From contig DIVA01000118.1 of assembly GCA_002435705.1 (NCBI GenBank), forward strand, positions 1-17,600: a stretch of DNA of 17,600 nucleotides, in the 5' to 3' direction. The DNA comes from Bacteriovoracaceae bacterium UBA6144 (GTDB taxonomy: Bacteria > Bdellovibrionota > Bacteriovoracia > Bacteriovoracales > Bacteriovoracaceae). The stretch's first letter is position 1; every line of letters starts with the position of its first letter. The position numbers and the translations under genes are program-made. Under the pieces are notes generated by a model. That model saw only the letters and a list, made by a program, of their open reading frames with translations, had not been told where the DNA came from and made no database searches. Of the stretch, positions 7,800-14,633 are shown piece by piece.

Positions 7800-10042
7800 G
7801 ATTCATCTTTTTACAAATTTCTTTTTTCTCTCTTCTAGGGTGCTCAACTCTGTTTACTTATTCAGAACCAAAGAGTGCTCAGGAAAGATTTGCGGTGTTT
7901 GAGAAGCTTAAAGACTGGCCTATCGAGAAAAAGCTCATTGTGTACTGGCACGACCGGATGATCCCTTTTGTGGAAGCACAAACGGATAGTGATTGTGCTT
8001 TTGCCATTGGCGTTGTTCATGCCCATCTAAGGCTTGGACAAATGGAGCTTTTTAAACGGATGTCTGCTGGTCGTTTGTCTGAGACTGGTGGACCTTTTGG
8101 TACCCCTGATCTTGACCATTTGATACGGATCTTAAATCTCCAGGGATCAGCTGAATTGAGTCTAAGTCGATTGTCCTCAAAAGAAAGACAATGGCTTCAA
8201 CGCTACGTGGACGGAGTCAATTTTTTTATCGAGCAGATGCCAGAGCTTCCCGTGACATTTCGGTTTATGAATTTCAAACCGGAAGCTTGGACGCTTACTG
8301 ATGCGTTGAGAGTTGGCCGGCTTGCGTCGGCAGACGCGAATTGGTCGAGCCTTTTTTCATTCCTCGCTTTAAAGGATGAGAAAGGCTGGAATGAAGTCTG
8401 GAGTCAATACATCAATCAAGGTGAGAACTCACTTCCTAGCTTCACTCAGTCTGACGCCATTGATTTCGATCAATACTTGAAAACCATCGGTCGTTCTGGT
8501 TCAAATTCATTTGTCGTTTCTGGAAAAAAAACGAAAGCGGGAAGTGCTTTAATCGCCAATGATCCTCATCTGGGTATTTTTGCTCCCAACTTGTGGCTAT
8601 TGATGGGATACAAGAGTCCAAGTTTTCATACAATTGGATACATGCTTCCCTCTGTTCCAGTGGTTGCCTTAGGTCGCAATAAAGAGATCGCCTGGGGGGG
8701 GACCTACATGCGAGGAGTCAGTTCTCATCTCTTCGAAGTCCAGGATGAAGATGTAGTGAGTGAGCGCGAAGAAAGGATCGGGAGACGGTTTTGGTTTGAT
8801 AAAAAAGTCAAAATCCGTGAATCGAGCCAGGGCCCCATTTTAACTGATCATCCGAATTTTAAAAACTCCAAAACTCAAATAGCCCTTAGCTGGACAGGCC
8901 AGCTTGGGTCAAATGAGTTTGGCTCTTATTTCAAGGCGAATCAGTCAAAGAATTTTAAAGAGTTTAGAAAAAGTTTTGAAGACTATGCGGTGGCAGGCCT
9001 AAATCTTACCTACGCCGATAATTTGGGAAATGTCGCGCTTATTCCAGCGATTCGTCAACCCATCCTGAGCGACGAAAAAGATCAATTTGAGTTGGTCAAG
9101 AATCGAAAGACCAAGATCACTCATAACCTCCCTCCCTCAGAGCTCCCTTATGCATTAAACCCATCACAAGGCTTTATCGTTTCAACCAATAATCTTCCTT
9201 TTAAAACTGCACCACGTATCGCTTATGTGTCTGGCTCCAATGATCGATTCAACCGAGCCAGTGAGCTTCTTTCGAATAAGCAGTTTCTCAACACTCAAGA
9301 CCTGATGAGAACACAAAGCGATGTCTTTTCTAGAGAGAGTCATGAGTTCTCTCGTTTTATCGCAAAGAGGTTTGAGTCTCATTTAACCTCTTCAATAGAT
9401 GATATCTTGAAGCCGCTTGAGACTTGGGATGGTCAGTACCGAATAGAGCAAAAAGAGCCTTTAGTTTTTGAATTTCTAACATGGCAGATGGCTAATTTTT
9501 ATTTTTCAGAAAAATTAAAAAATAAAAAATTAGTCAAAAGAGTCCTTGAGTCAGAGGACTGGAGAATTATATTTGGACGAGAGTTTAGAGAGCTAGATGA
9601 ATCATCTCAAAGAGACTTAGTTGTTAAGAGTGCTCAACTTATCAAGAAACCTTTGGAGCAGTTTAAAAATTGGGGTGAGTATCATGTTCAAGTGGTCCAA
9701 AGTCCCCTTGGACTCATTCCCTATTTAGGAAAGAGATTCAGATTTCAAGAATACCCAGCAGCTGGGAGTTCGACCACACTCAATAAGTCAGTTTTTTCTC
9801 CTGGCTTTAAAAAGTCTCAGGTCACATTTGGGGCTCAGGTCAGGCACATCAGTGATCTTTCTAGCTTGGATGAGAACTACTTTGTCATGCTTGGCGGTAA
9901 TGATGGATGGCTTAGTAATCCACATCTATTTGATCAAGTCGAACTTTGGAGAAAGGGAGAATATCTTAAACTTCCTCTAGACCTAGAGAATGTAAAAAAA
10001 ACCTTTAATAAAAAAATAATAACCCTATCACCGAAAAGCTAA
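7796..10042 (+). CDS. Penicillin-acylase family (Ntn hydrolase) lipoprotein
   Basis: A 748-residue precursor starts with a lipoprotein signal (SFFSLLGC, lipid-modified Cys16). It carries the penicillin amidase fold: an alpha-chain region to about residue 235 and the autocatalytic junction GRSG-SNSF, making Ser236 the likely N-terminal nucleophile of the beta chain. Further family motifs are LIANDPHLGI, LTYADNLGNVALIP with a following Arg, IVSTNNLP, NDRFNRASELL and the C-terminal NDGWLSNPHLFDQVELW. The family hydrolyses amide bonds in penicillins, N-acyl-homoserine lactones, or acylated precursors such as pyoverdine. The length is similar to PvdQ-type acylases. As a lipoprotein it would act in the periplasm or on the outer membrane. 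Start overlap (ATGA) with the DUF2141 gene indicates coupling. The substrate cannot be told from sequence; the pump suggests an acylated toxin, antibiotic or signal. Confidence 0.9.
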   Translation: MRFIFLQISFFSLLGCSTLFTYSEPKSAQERFAVFEKLKDWPIEKKLIVYWHDRMIPFVEAQTDSDCAFAIGVVHAHLRLGQMELFKRMSAGRLSETGGPFGTPDLDHLIRILNLQGSAELSLSRLSSKERQWLQRYVDGVNFFIEQMPELPVTFRFMNFKPEAWTLTDALRVGRLASADANWSSLFSFLALKDEKGWNEVWSQYINQGENSLPSFTQSDAIDFDQYLKTIGRSGSNSFVVSGKKTKAGSALIANDPHLGIFAPNLWLLMGYKSPSFHTIGYMLPSVPVVALGRNKEIAWGGTYMRGVSSHLFEVQDEDVVSEREERIGRRFWFDKKVKIRESSQGPILTDHPNFKNSKTQIALSWTGQLGSNEFGSYFKANQSKNFKEFRKSFEDYAVAGLNLTYADNLGNVALIPAIRQPILSDEKDQFELVKNRKTKITHNLPPSELPYALNPSQGFIVSTNNLPFKTAPRIAYVSGSNDRFNRASELLSNKQFLNTQDLMRTQSDVFSRESHEFSRFIAKRFESHLTSSIDDILKPLETWDGQYRIEQKEPLVFEFLTWQMANFYFSEKLKNKKLVKRVLESEDWRIIFGREFRELDESSQRDLVVKSAQLIKKPLEQFKNWGEYHVQVVQSPLGLIPYLGKRFRFQEYPAAGSSTTLNKSVFSPGFKKSQVTFGAQVRHISDLSSLDENYFVMLGGNDGWLSNPHLFDQVELWRKGEYLKLPLDLENVKKTFNKKIITLSPKS

Positions 10043-10053
10043 AGAGGTAAAAG

Positions 10054-10566
10054 TTGAAGAACTACATTTTTGTTTTATTGCTGATCCTGAGCTACAAAGC
10101 GTCTGCGAACGGTCTTCATATTGCTGGCGGAGTCTATGTTAATTACGTTGATACAAACTCTGGGAGCAAGTTCTCTCTCCTCAATGATTTAAGACTTGGG
10201 TATCGGTTTGACTACTCAGAGCGAAACAGTCTTGCCCTGCTTTTGATCACAGAGAGTCAGGAAATTCCTAACGATGTAAAGGATGAAAAGCGTGAGTCGC
10301 TAGGAGTCTCTGCCGCCTTTTACTCAGGCCAGTATTATGTCATGGGAGCCTATTTCCCTCAATCTCAGATTGAAGGTGGTGGGAGATCTGGAAAGCTTGA
10401 TGGTTCAGGACTTCGAGTTGATGTCGGGATGAATTTTTCCATGAGTAAAAATATTAAAGTAGGGCCTCGTTTGGGCTATAGAAAATTCAGCTATGACCAA
10501 GACGCATTTGCAGATGCTGGGTTCAGCTCTTTTGAGCCAACTTTTGCTTTCAACATTTTTTTATAA
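10054..10566 (+). CDS. Small outer-membrane beta-barrel protein
   Basis: This 170-residue product has a signal peptide (MKNYIFVLLLILSYKASA, cleavage before NG). Alternating polar and aromatic strands follow (GGVYVNYVDT, LLNDLRLGYRFDY, SLALLLITES, GQYYVMGAYF, LRVDVGMNFS, KVGPRLGYRKFSY) and it ends in Phe-Leu after FAFNIFL. The pattern fits an 8-stranded OmpA/OmpW-like barrel of the outer membrane. The start codon is TTG with AGAGGT about 6 nt before it, 11 bp after the acylase gene. I do not recognise a specific family. It could help the operon product reach or leave the cell surface, but that is a guess from context. Confidence 0.72.
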   Translation: MKNYIFVLLLILSYKASANGLHIAGGVYVNYVDTNSGSKFSLLNDLRLGYRFDYSERNSLALLLITESQEIPNDVKDEKRESLGVSAAFYSGQYYVMGAYFPQSQIEGGGRSGKLDGSGLRVDVGMNFSMSKNIKVGPRLGYRKFSYDQDAFADAGFSSFEPTFAFNIFL

Positions 10567-10580
10567 AAAAGAGGGAAAAA

Positions 10581-11402
10581 ATGAATCTTGAATTTGCTAA
10601 TAAATATGGAAAATGGGCTTTGGTCACTGGGGCCAGTGATGGCATGGGACGTGAAATCTCTTATGGCCTTGCTAAGAGGGGATTAAACGTCATCCTTTGT
10701 GCGAGACGCTTTGAGCTTCTGGTAGAGATCTCTGAAGACATTAGGACTCGCTTCCCTGTTGAAGTGCAAGCACTCTCTTGTGACCTCTCAATTGAAGCTG
10801 ATATTGAAAGCCTCTTTTTAAATACTAAAGATAAAGAGATCGGCTTATATGTTGCCGCGGCTGGGTTCGGTACTTCTGGAGCCTTTATCGATTCAGACAT
10901 TGAGAATGAATTAAATATGATTGATCTTAATTGCAGAAGTGTTGTGAAGATGACTCATCATTTTGCCAATGAACTTTCTAAAAAGAAAAAAGGTGGAATT
11001 GTTCTTTTTAGCTCTCTTGTGGCCTTTCAGGGAACCCCGTATTCTGCCAATTATTCTGCGACTAAAGCTTTCATCCAAAACTTAGCTGAAGGATTGAGTG
11101 TGGAATTATCTGGGAGCGGGGTTGATGTTCTTTCTGTGGCACCGGGACCTGTGGCAAGTGGATTTAGCCAACGAGCGAATATGGTGATGGGGAGCGCCCT
11201 TGATCCCAAAGAGATTGCAGAAGAAATTATTGCGGCGATAGGGAAAAAAAGCCTAGTTAGGCCTGGTTTCTTATCGAAAGCATTAGAGTTTGCATTAAAG
11301 TCACTCATGTTTAGAAGCTTCAGAGTCCAGATGATGAAGGTTGTGATGGGTGGAATGACAAAGCATCAAAGGGCTGGGCTCAACATTGAAAAGAATAGTT
11401 AA
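10581..11402 (+). CDS. Short-chain dehydrogenase/reductase
   Basis: The 273-residue protein is a classical SDR with a Rossmann fold. TGASDGMG (residues 16-23) binds the nucleotide, the arginines at 42-43 after the second strand suggest NADP(H), and Ser145, Tyr158 and Lys162 (SS and YSATK) form the catalytic set. The usual NNAG segment is replaced by AAAGFG. APGPVASGF follows the active site as expected. It reduces or oxidises a carbonyl or hydroxyl group with a nicotinamide cofactor in the cytoplasm; the substrate is unknown. It begins 14 bp after the beta-barrel gene with a GAGGGA ribosome-binding site. In this operon it probably modifies the same compound, together with the divergently encoded GST. 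Confidence 0.9.
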   Translation: MNLEFANKYGKWALVTGASDGMGREISYGLAKRGLNVILCARRFELLVEISEDIRTRFPVEVQALSCDLSIEADIESLFLNTKDKEIGLYVAAAGFGTSGAFIDSDIENELNMIDLNCRSVVKMTHHFANELSKKKKGGIVLFSSLVAFQGTPYSANYSATKAFIQNLAEGLSVELSGSGVDVLSVAPGPVASGFSQRANMVMGSALDPKEIAEEIIAAIGKKSLVRPGFLSKALEFALKSLMFRSFRVQMMKVVMGGMTKHQRAGLNIEKNS

Positions 11403-11865
11403 GTTTTTAAGCATGCTTAATTTTTTATTCTTGGTTTGCTCTTGCACAATCGGCCGGCCTCTTTGGAGCCTTGGGCATAGTTCAAATCAAAATTTTAAAG
11501 ATCTGGAAGATGATGAAATTGTTCATGTAGGAATGACTCATGCCTACTTAAATGGCGGAGCCAGTGAATTCCTTCTAGATACATTTAAGGTTTACGATGA
11601 GCTTGAAGGTTTTGAGGGATACTTAGGTGGCAGTGTGAGAAAAGAGATCTGGGGTGATCAGGTTTGGACACTTTCTGTCTGGAGAACTGAAAGTGATCTC
11701 AAAAGTTTTTCCTCTTCAGATCTCCACCGAAATGCAATCAAATCCAGTGGACGCTATATCTCTAAAATTCGCAGCACCACCTTAAGAATGAAGCGTAAAG
11801 ATGTCCCCAAGACCTGGCATGAGGCAAGAAGCCATTTAGAGCAGTTATCATTTAAGCAATACTAG
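11386..11865 (+). CDS. Lipoprotein with a probable ABM-like (dimeric alpha/beta barrel) domain
   Basis: A TTG start inside the end of the dehydrogenase gene (17-bp overlap) gives a basic then hydrophobic leader, MKRIVKFLSMLNFLFLVCSC, with a lipobox-like VCSC and lipidation expected at Cys20. An ATG at 11413 is the alternative and would still keep the hydrophobic leader. The mature part has a ferredoxin-like pattern: VHVGMTHAYL, a helix, GFEGYLGGSVRKEI, WTLSVWRTESDLKSF and H-rich SDLHRNAI. This matches antibiotic biosynthesis monooxygenase-like and related small dimeric barrels. Export as a lipoprotein is unusual for that fold, which is generally cytoplasmic. A role in handling an aromatic or quinone-like compound would fit the operon, but the evidence is fold-level only. 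Confidence 0.65.
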   Translation: MKRIVKFLSMLNFLFLVCSCTIGRPLWSLGHSSNQNFKDLEDDEIVHVGMTHAYLNGGASEFLLDTFKVYDELEGFEGYLGGSVRKEIWGDQVWTLSVWRTESDLKSFSSSDLHRNAIKSSGRYISKIRSTTLRMKRKDVPKTWHEARSHLEQLSFKQY

Positions 11866-11880
11866 CTAAAGTGAGAAGTC

Positions 11881-12246
11881 ATGAATATTTTAGTTGTTGA
11901 TGATGAGCCTGAGTTACTAGAAGTTTTAAAACTTGGTCTTAGTCTTGAGGGCTTTTCAGTATTTGAGACAGATAGTGCTGCTTTTGCAATAAGGTTGTTA
12001 AGCATCGAAAATATTGATGTGATTATTTCGGACATTAGAATGCCAATCATGAATGGTATAGAATTTGGTCGATTGATAAGAACACTTGATTTTAAGATGC
12101 CAATAATTTACCACTCGGCAGAATATAATGGTGAAGATGTTTATAAGTTAGATCTAGTTGAAATTGGTAATTGCACGTTTGTAAGTAAGCCTTGCGTTGT
12201 TTCTAATCTGTCTAAGATTCTGATTAGATATAAAAAAAATTATTAA
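11881..12246 (+). CDS. Single-domain response regulator (CheY-like receiver)
   Basis: The 121-residue protein is a receiver domain with nothing attached. Acidic Asp7-Asp8-Glu9 bind the metal, Asp51 (ISDIRMP) is the phospho-acceptor, Ser79 takes the Thr/Ser switch place and Lys103 (SKPC) is the conserved lysine. No histidine kinase and no output domain are encoded nearby. The gene starts 15 bp after the lipoprotein gene with a weak GAGAAG site, so it may be the last gene of the efflux unit or have its own control. It could act as a phosphate shuttle or regulate by protein contact. Its composition looks more AT-rich than the upstream genes. Confidence 0.88.
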   Translation: MNILVVDDEPELLEVLKLGLSLEGFSVFETDSAAFAIRLLSIENIDVIISDIRMPIMNGIEFGRLIRTLDFKMPIIYHSAEYNGEDVYKLDLVEIGNCTFVSKPCVVSNLSKILIRYKKNY

Positions 12247-12260
12247 ATTGTATACATCCC

Positions 12261-12390
12261 CGGGGAGTCGCGGAAGGACTTCAGGTTTTGCCAGAAAGTC
12301 GTGATCTTGATAAAGTTATATCGTTGTTTCGGTAAATATTTGAGGGTTTGGGGTAACACCCAAATCCTCATAATATCAATAGGTTCCCCG
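12261..12390 (+). ncRNA. Candidate structured RNA or structured leader upstream of the PIN cassette
   Basis: The strand can fold into a multi-branch element. The ends pair (CGGGGAG 12261-12267 with TTCCCCG 12384-12390, including one G-U). A hairpin GACTT/AAGTC with an inner GGU/GCC step lies at 12277-12300. A strong 12-bp hairpin, TGAGGGTTTGGG pairing with CCCAAATCCTCA (one G-U, 6-nt loop), lies at 12341-12370 and can extend by 5 bp around a bulged base. No protein-coding frame explains it. It may be the 5' leader of the small-protein and PIN genes, an attenuator, or a separate RNA. I do not recognise any known RNA family. Pairing was judged by eye. Confidence 0.4.
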
Positions 12391-12402
12391 CCGAAAAAGC
12401 CA

Positions 12403-12427
12403 TGGTATTTTAAGTTTAAGAATACCA
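12403..12427. promoter_or_regulatory. Inverted repeat, candidate operator or leader hairpin of the PIN cassette
   Basis: TGGTATT and AATACCA form a perfect 7-bp inverted repeat around an 11-nt centre; two more pairs can extend it inwards. It ends a few bases ahead of the GGGAGGA ribosome-binding site of the small-protein gene. Toxin-antitoxin pairs are usually controlled by the antitoxin binding such a repeat, so autoregulation is a reasonable reading. A translational hairpin is the alternative. Confidence 0.5.
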
Positions 12428-12445
12428 ATATGTGGGAGGAAAATT

Positions 12446-12622
12446 ATGGGCCAAAAAGAAGAAAAATCTGGCGTACAAAAATTGAGAGAAAGATATTACA
12501 GCATCAAAAACAATCTCAAGCCATCAAAGGAATTGATTGATGCTCTTATCAAAAGCGGCAAGTTAAAGCAGCCCAAAGATAAAAAAGTGGCGAGACCTTA
12601 TACGCCTGAAGCAGGAGCTTAA
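12446..12622 (+). CDS. Small basic protein upstream of the PIN nuclease, possible antitoxin
   Basis: A 58-residue lysine-rich protein is encoded with an excellent GGGAGGA site 5 nt ahead of the ATG. Its stop overlaps the start of the next gene by one base (TAATG). The middle, KLRERYYSIKNNLKPSKELIDALIKSGKL, looks helical and amphipathic; the tail KQPKDKKVARPYTPEAGA looks unstructured. That layout, a folded or DNA-binding part plus a flexible tail that can wrap a toxin, fits many antitoxins. I recognise no family, so the antitoxin role rests on size, order and coupling to a PIN protein. Confidence 0.7.
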   Translation: MGQKEEKSGVQKLRERYYSIKNNLKPSKELIDALIKSGKLKQPKDKKVARPYTPEAGA

Positions 12623-13350
12623 TGGAGTTAAAGATTTCCGATTTTGAAAAATCATTAGAAAAATTTCCGGCCTTAAAACAAGGCTGTATTGTTGATACAA
12701 ATGTTCTTTTCGCAGGTTCATATCCACTTGATATTCACAATGATTGGGCAGATGAGGTTTTCAGAACCTTAAACCGTTTAGGTATTCCCGTTTACACGAA
12801 TCTTAACGTCCGCTCAGAGTTTCTAGATTTGCACCGCAAAGTTTTAATCCCTGAAGGCCTTGTTGGCTTTTATGAAGATTTCTCAGAATCTCTTGATGGG
12901 AAAATTTACGATGAGCTTAAATATCTTAAACGAAAAGCAAAAGCTGCGACTGATGAAGAGCGCGCCTTTAAATTAAATGATTCAGATATCAAGAAATATA
13001 TGGAGCTTTTTGGCCATGAGCCAACTGGCGATGGGCCGAGTCCATGGACAGTCTTTTGTCAGTCTTACTTTGCGCCCTACATAAACGGAATTTGGGAAGA
13101 TGTCGTTCAAGATTTAAAAATCAATTTTCTTGGAACTAGAGAAATTGAGAGCAAAGAGTTTTTTGAAAAACACCCTTCTTGGGCAGACATGGTCGCCATA
13201 CTTGGAGAGTCGGGCATTGGTTCCGCAGATGCGATGATTTTGAATCTTTATAAAGAATCAAGTTTCTCGCTTCTTATCACTGCCGATAAGGCTGTTAAGA
13301 ATACGATGCTGAATAGTTCGTTCAGCGGGAAGTTTGTTTTAAGCCCTTGA
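12622..13350 (+). CDS. PIN-domain nuclease, VapC-like
   Basis: The 242-residue protein carries the acidic set of PIN ribonucleases: Asp25 with Asn27 in CIVDTNVLF, Glu66 in LNVRSEFLDL, Asp203 in GIGSADAMILNLY and Asp222 in LLITADKAV. All four metal-binding positions look intact. Typical VapC toxins are about 130-140 residues. Here an insertion of roughly 100 residues (about 80-185), mostly helical and charged with an FGHEPTGDGPSPW loop, separates the first and last halves of the fold, and a 20-residue extension precedes it. PIN enzymes cut single-stranded RNA such as tRNA or rRNA. Coupling by TAATG to a small basic protein suggests a type II toxin-antitoxin pair; an RNA-processing enzyme is the other option. 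Confidence 0.82.
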   Translation: MELKISDFEKSLEKFPALKQGCIVDTNVLFAGSYPLDIHNDWADEVFRTLNRLGIPVYTNLNVRSEFLDLHRKVLIPEGLVGFYEDFSESLDGKIYDELKYLKRKAKAATDEERAFKLNDSDIKKYMELFGHEPTGDGPSPWTVFCQSYFAPYINGIWEDVVQDLKINFLGTREIESKEFFEKHPSWADMVAILGESGIGSADAMILNLYKESSFSLLITADKAVKNTMLNSSFSGKFVLSP

Positions 13351-13374
13351 TCTTCTCATCTCCCCTTACTTACC

Positions 13375-13423
13375 CTACATCTCTCGTACAACTAGCTGAC
13401 AGTTTCGGTTTGAAACGATGTAG
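13375..13423. other. Nested inverted repeats between the PIN gene and the next operon
   Basis: CTACATC (13375-13381) pairs perfectly with GATGTAG (13417-13423). Directly inside the right arm lies a second perfect hairpin, GTTTC-GGTTT-GAAAC (13402-13416). No T-run follows, so it is not a standard terminator. It could be a structured RNA end, a protein-binding site or a recombination footprint. Confidence 0.35.
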
Positions 13424-13424
13424 T

Positions 13425-13452
13425 TTGTGAATTTTTAGATTCGAGATAAAAT
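13425..13452 (+). promoter_or_regulatory. Putative sigma70 promoter of the YajG-like lipoprotein operon
   Basis: TTGTGA (13425-13430) and TAAAAT (13447-13452) are 16 bp apart. A transcript from about 13459 would carry the AGGAG ribosome-binding site near 13471-13475 ahead of the TTG start. The right arm of the nested inverted repeat ends two bases before the -35 box. Confidence 0.5.
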
Positions 13453-13480
13453 ATTTTTTAGATTAAATCAGGAGTAGAAC

Positions 13481-14038
13481 TTGTATAAAAAGCTTTTTGT
13501 ATTTTTCTTTTTGTTAAACGTCTATTCTTGTGCCTTTACTCCTCATATTGACAAAAGAACTTATAGCAGTAAGACCAAAGCTGCATCTTTGGTTGATGGC
13601 ACAGGTATCGATCTTTTTGTTAACGGTGAAGACTCTAAAGTTGTGGGTCATATCAGAAATGGTTTCGGAGCTGAAACCGCAAATATCGAAGTACCCCAGA
13701 CGAAAAGAGAGCTTATTAAGCAATCTCTTGAGCAAGAATTTAGCTTGAATGGTTATAAAGTGATTTCAGGGGCTCCCTTGAAGGTAATCATACGACCTAA
13801 GCAAGTAGAGCTGGAGCTAGCTCAAGAGTCTGGCAAGGCTGGTTATTTTGCAATTTGTGATCTCAAGGTTTATCTGATGCACCAAGATAAATTATTAGAA
13901 AGAAATTTTGTTTCTAATGATCAAATTGACTCTTATTGGGCTGTTACTGCATCCGAAGGGATTGATACTTTTTACAGTTCGATAAATAAGTGTTCTGCTG
14001 AAATTGTTTCTGAAGTTACAAAGAGAGTTAAACAATGA
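13481..14038 (+). CDS. YajG-like lipoprotein
   Basis: A TTG start with AGGAG a few bases ahead gives a 185-residue lipoprotein (leader MYKKLFVFFFLLNVYSC, lipidation at Cys17). The mature part has GTGIDLFVNGEDSKVVGHIRNGFGAETANI, where the VG.IRNGFG.E.A.I segment resembles YajG-family outer-membrane lipoproteins. A helix, TKRELIKQSLEQEFSLNGYKV, and beta strands follow. The function of the family is poorly known. It is placed in the outer membrane by inference from the lipobox, with Ala at +2. It overlaps the next small lipoprotein gene by 4 bp (ATGA), so the two form an operon from the promoter just upstream and share the terminator at 14272-14297. Confidence 0.72.
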   Translation: MYKKLFVFFFLLNVYSCAFTPHIDKRTYSSKTKAASLVDGTGIDLFVNGEDSKVVGHIRNGFGAETANIEVPQTKRELIKQSLEQEFSLNGYKVISGAPLKVIIRPKQVELELAQESGKAGYFAICDLKVYLMHQDKLLERNFVSNDQIDSYWAVTASEGIDTFYSSINKCSAEIVSEVTKRVKQ

Positions 14039-14199
14039 AATTTATCCTTCTGGTGAGTCTTGTGCTCGTTACAAGTTGTGCAACGAGAAGAAAAGTGTTT
14101 TCAAATAAGGCAACTGATGAAAGATGGACGACTGTAGCCGATAATCCAAAAGAGTTTTTAACTAAAGAAGAGCTAGAGTTTTTAGGGAAGAAAAAATAA
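14035..14199 (+). CDS. Small lipoprotein, 54 residues
   Basis: MKFILLVSLVLVTSC is a textbook lipoprotein signal with lipidation at Cys15, leaving a mature peptide of only 40 residues. That peptide is ATRRKVFSNK followed by a charged helical tail (PKEFLTKEELEFLGKKK). The ATG overlaps the stop of the YajG-like gene (ATGA). I do not recognise the family. Co-translation suggests that both lipoproteins act together in the envelope. Confidence 0.75.
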   Translation: MKFILLVSLVLVTSCATRRKVFSNKATDERWTTVADNPKEFLTKEELEFLGKKK

Positions 14200-14271
14200 T
14201 CTGATTAAAGTTTCTTAATTTTGAATCTGAAGCGGTGTTGTCATTTTTTATGGAAATCAAAAAATAAAAAT

Positions 14272-14297
14272 GGGACCCTTAAGGGTCCCTTTTTTTT
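14272..14297. terminator. Bidirectional Rho-independent terminator
   Basis: GGGACCC and GGGTCCC form a perfect 7-bp stem around TTAA, itself palindromic. Eight T follow on the plus strand. An A-rich stretch precedes it, giving a T-rich tail on the minus strand. It can end the lipoprotein operon from the left and the minus-strand gene from the right. Confidence 0.92.
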
Positions 14298-14337
14298 ATA
14301 ATTGGTAATTTTGAGTTGGCCTCTAAGCTGAATCTTC

Positions 14338-14526
14338 TTAGTGACGGCCACCTTTAGCTCTAGAGATTTCACCGATTTTTTTTGTTTTCACTGTCTTTGC
14401 CAGGTTTCTTTTCCAAAGGGGCTCAGAGGGATTATGCGGGACCTTTAGGATTCTTGGACGCTTATCAGGAGAGGTAAGATCTTGCTCAATGCCTTCTTGA
14501 AGGGGGACAGTCAGTTTTGTGGTCAT
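14338..14526 (-). CDS. Small basic protein of unknown function
   Basis: Sixty-two residues, rich in Lys and Arg (PDKRPRILKVPHNPSEPLWKRNLAKTVKTKKIGEISRAKGGRH), with no signal peptide or membrane segment. The ATG at 14526 has AGGAT about 7 nt ahead. The frame continues 23 codons further to a TTG at 14595, but no ribosome-binding site is seen there. It ends before a bidirectional terminator, which supports a transcribed gene on this strand. The basic tail suggests nucleic-acid or ribosome contact; I recognise no family. Confidence 0.5.
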   Translation of the reverse strand: MTTKLTVPLQEGIEQDLTSPDKRPRILKVPHNPSEPLWKRNLAKTVKTKKIGEISRAKGGRH

Positions 14527-14615
14527 AAAATATCCTACGGTTTTGAAAGCAGCTTTATCACTGAGTACTTCGTGAGTCACACGATTTTCCCGCAAAAATC
14601 AAGAAAAGAGGTGCC

Positions 14616-14633
14616 GATGATTAATATATCATC
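14616..14633. promoter_or_regulatory. Palindrome in the divergent region before the rhomboid gene
   Basis: GATGAT and ATCATC are exact inverted copies around TAATAT, an 18-bp symmetric site of the size bound by dimeric regulators. It lies between the leftward small-protein gene and the rightward rhomboid gene. Function is inferred from position only. Confidence 0.35.

Noticed and set aside
12250..12260. GTATACATCC as a third copy of the efflux operator
   Set aside because: It shares only the left half (GTATACA) with the repeat at 2423-2464 and lacks the symmetric half.
14527..14595. Longer version of the small basic minus-strand protein from a TTG
   Set aside because: No ribosome-binding site ahead of the TTG, while the ATG at 14526 has AGGAT at a fitting distance.
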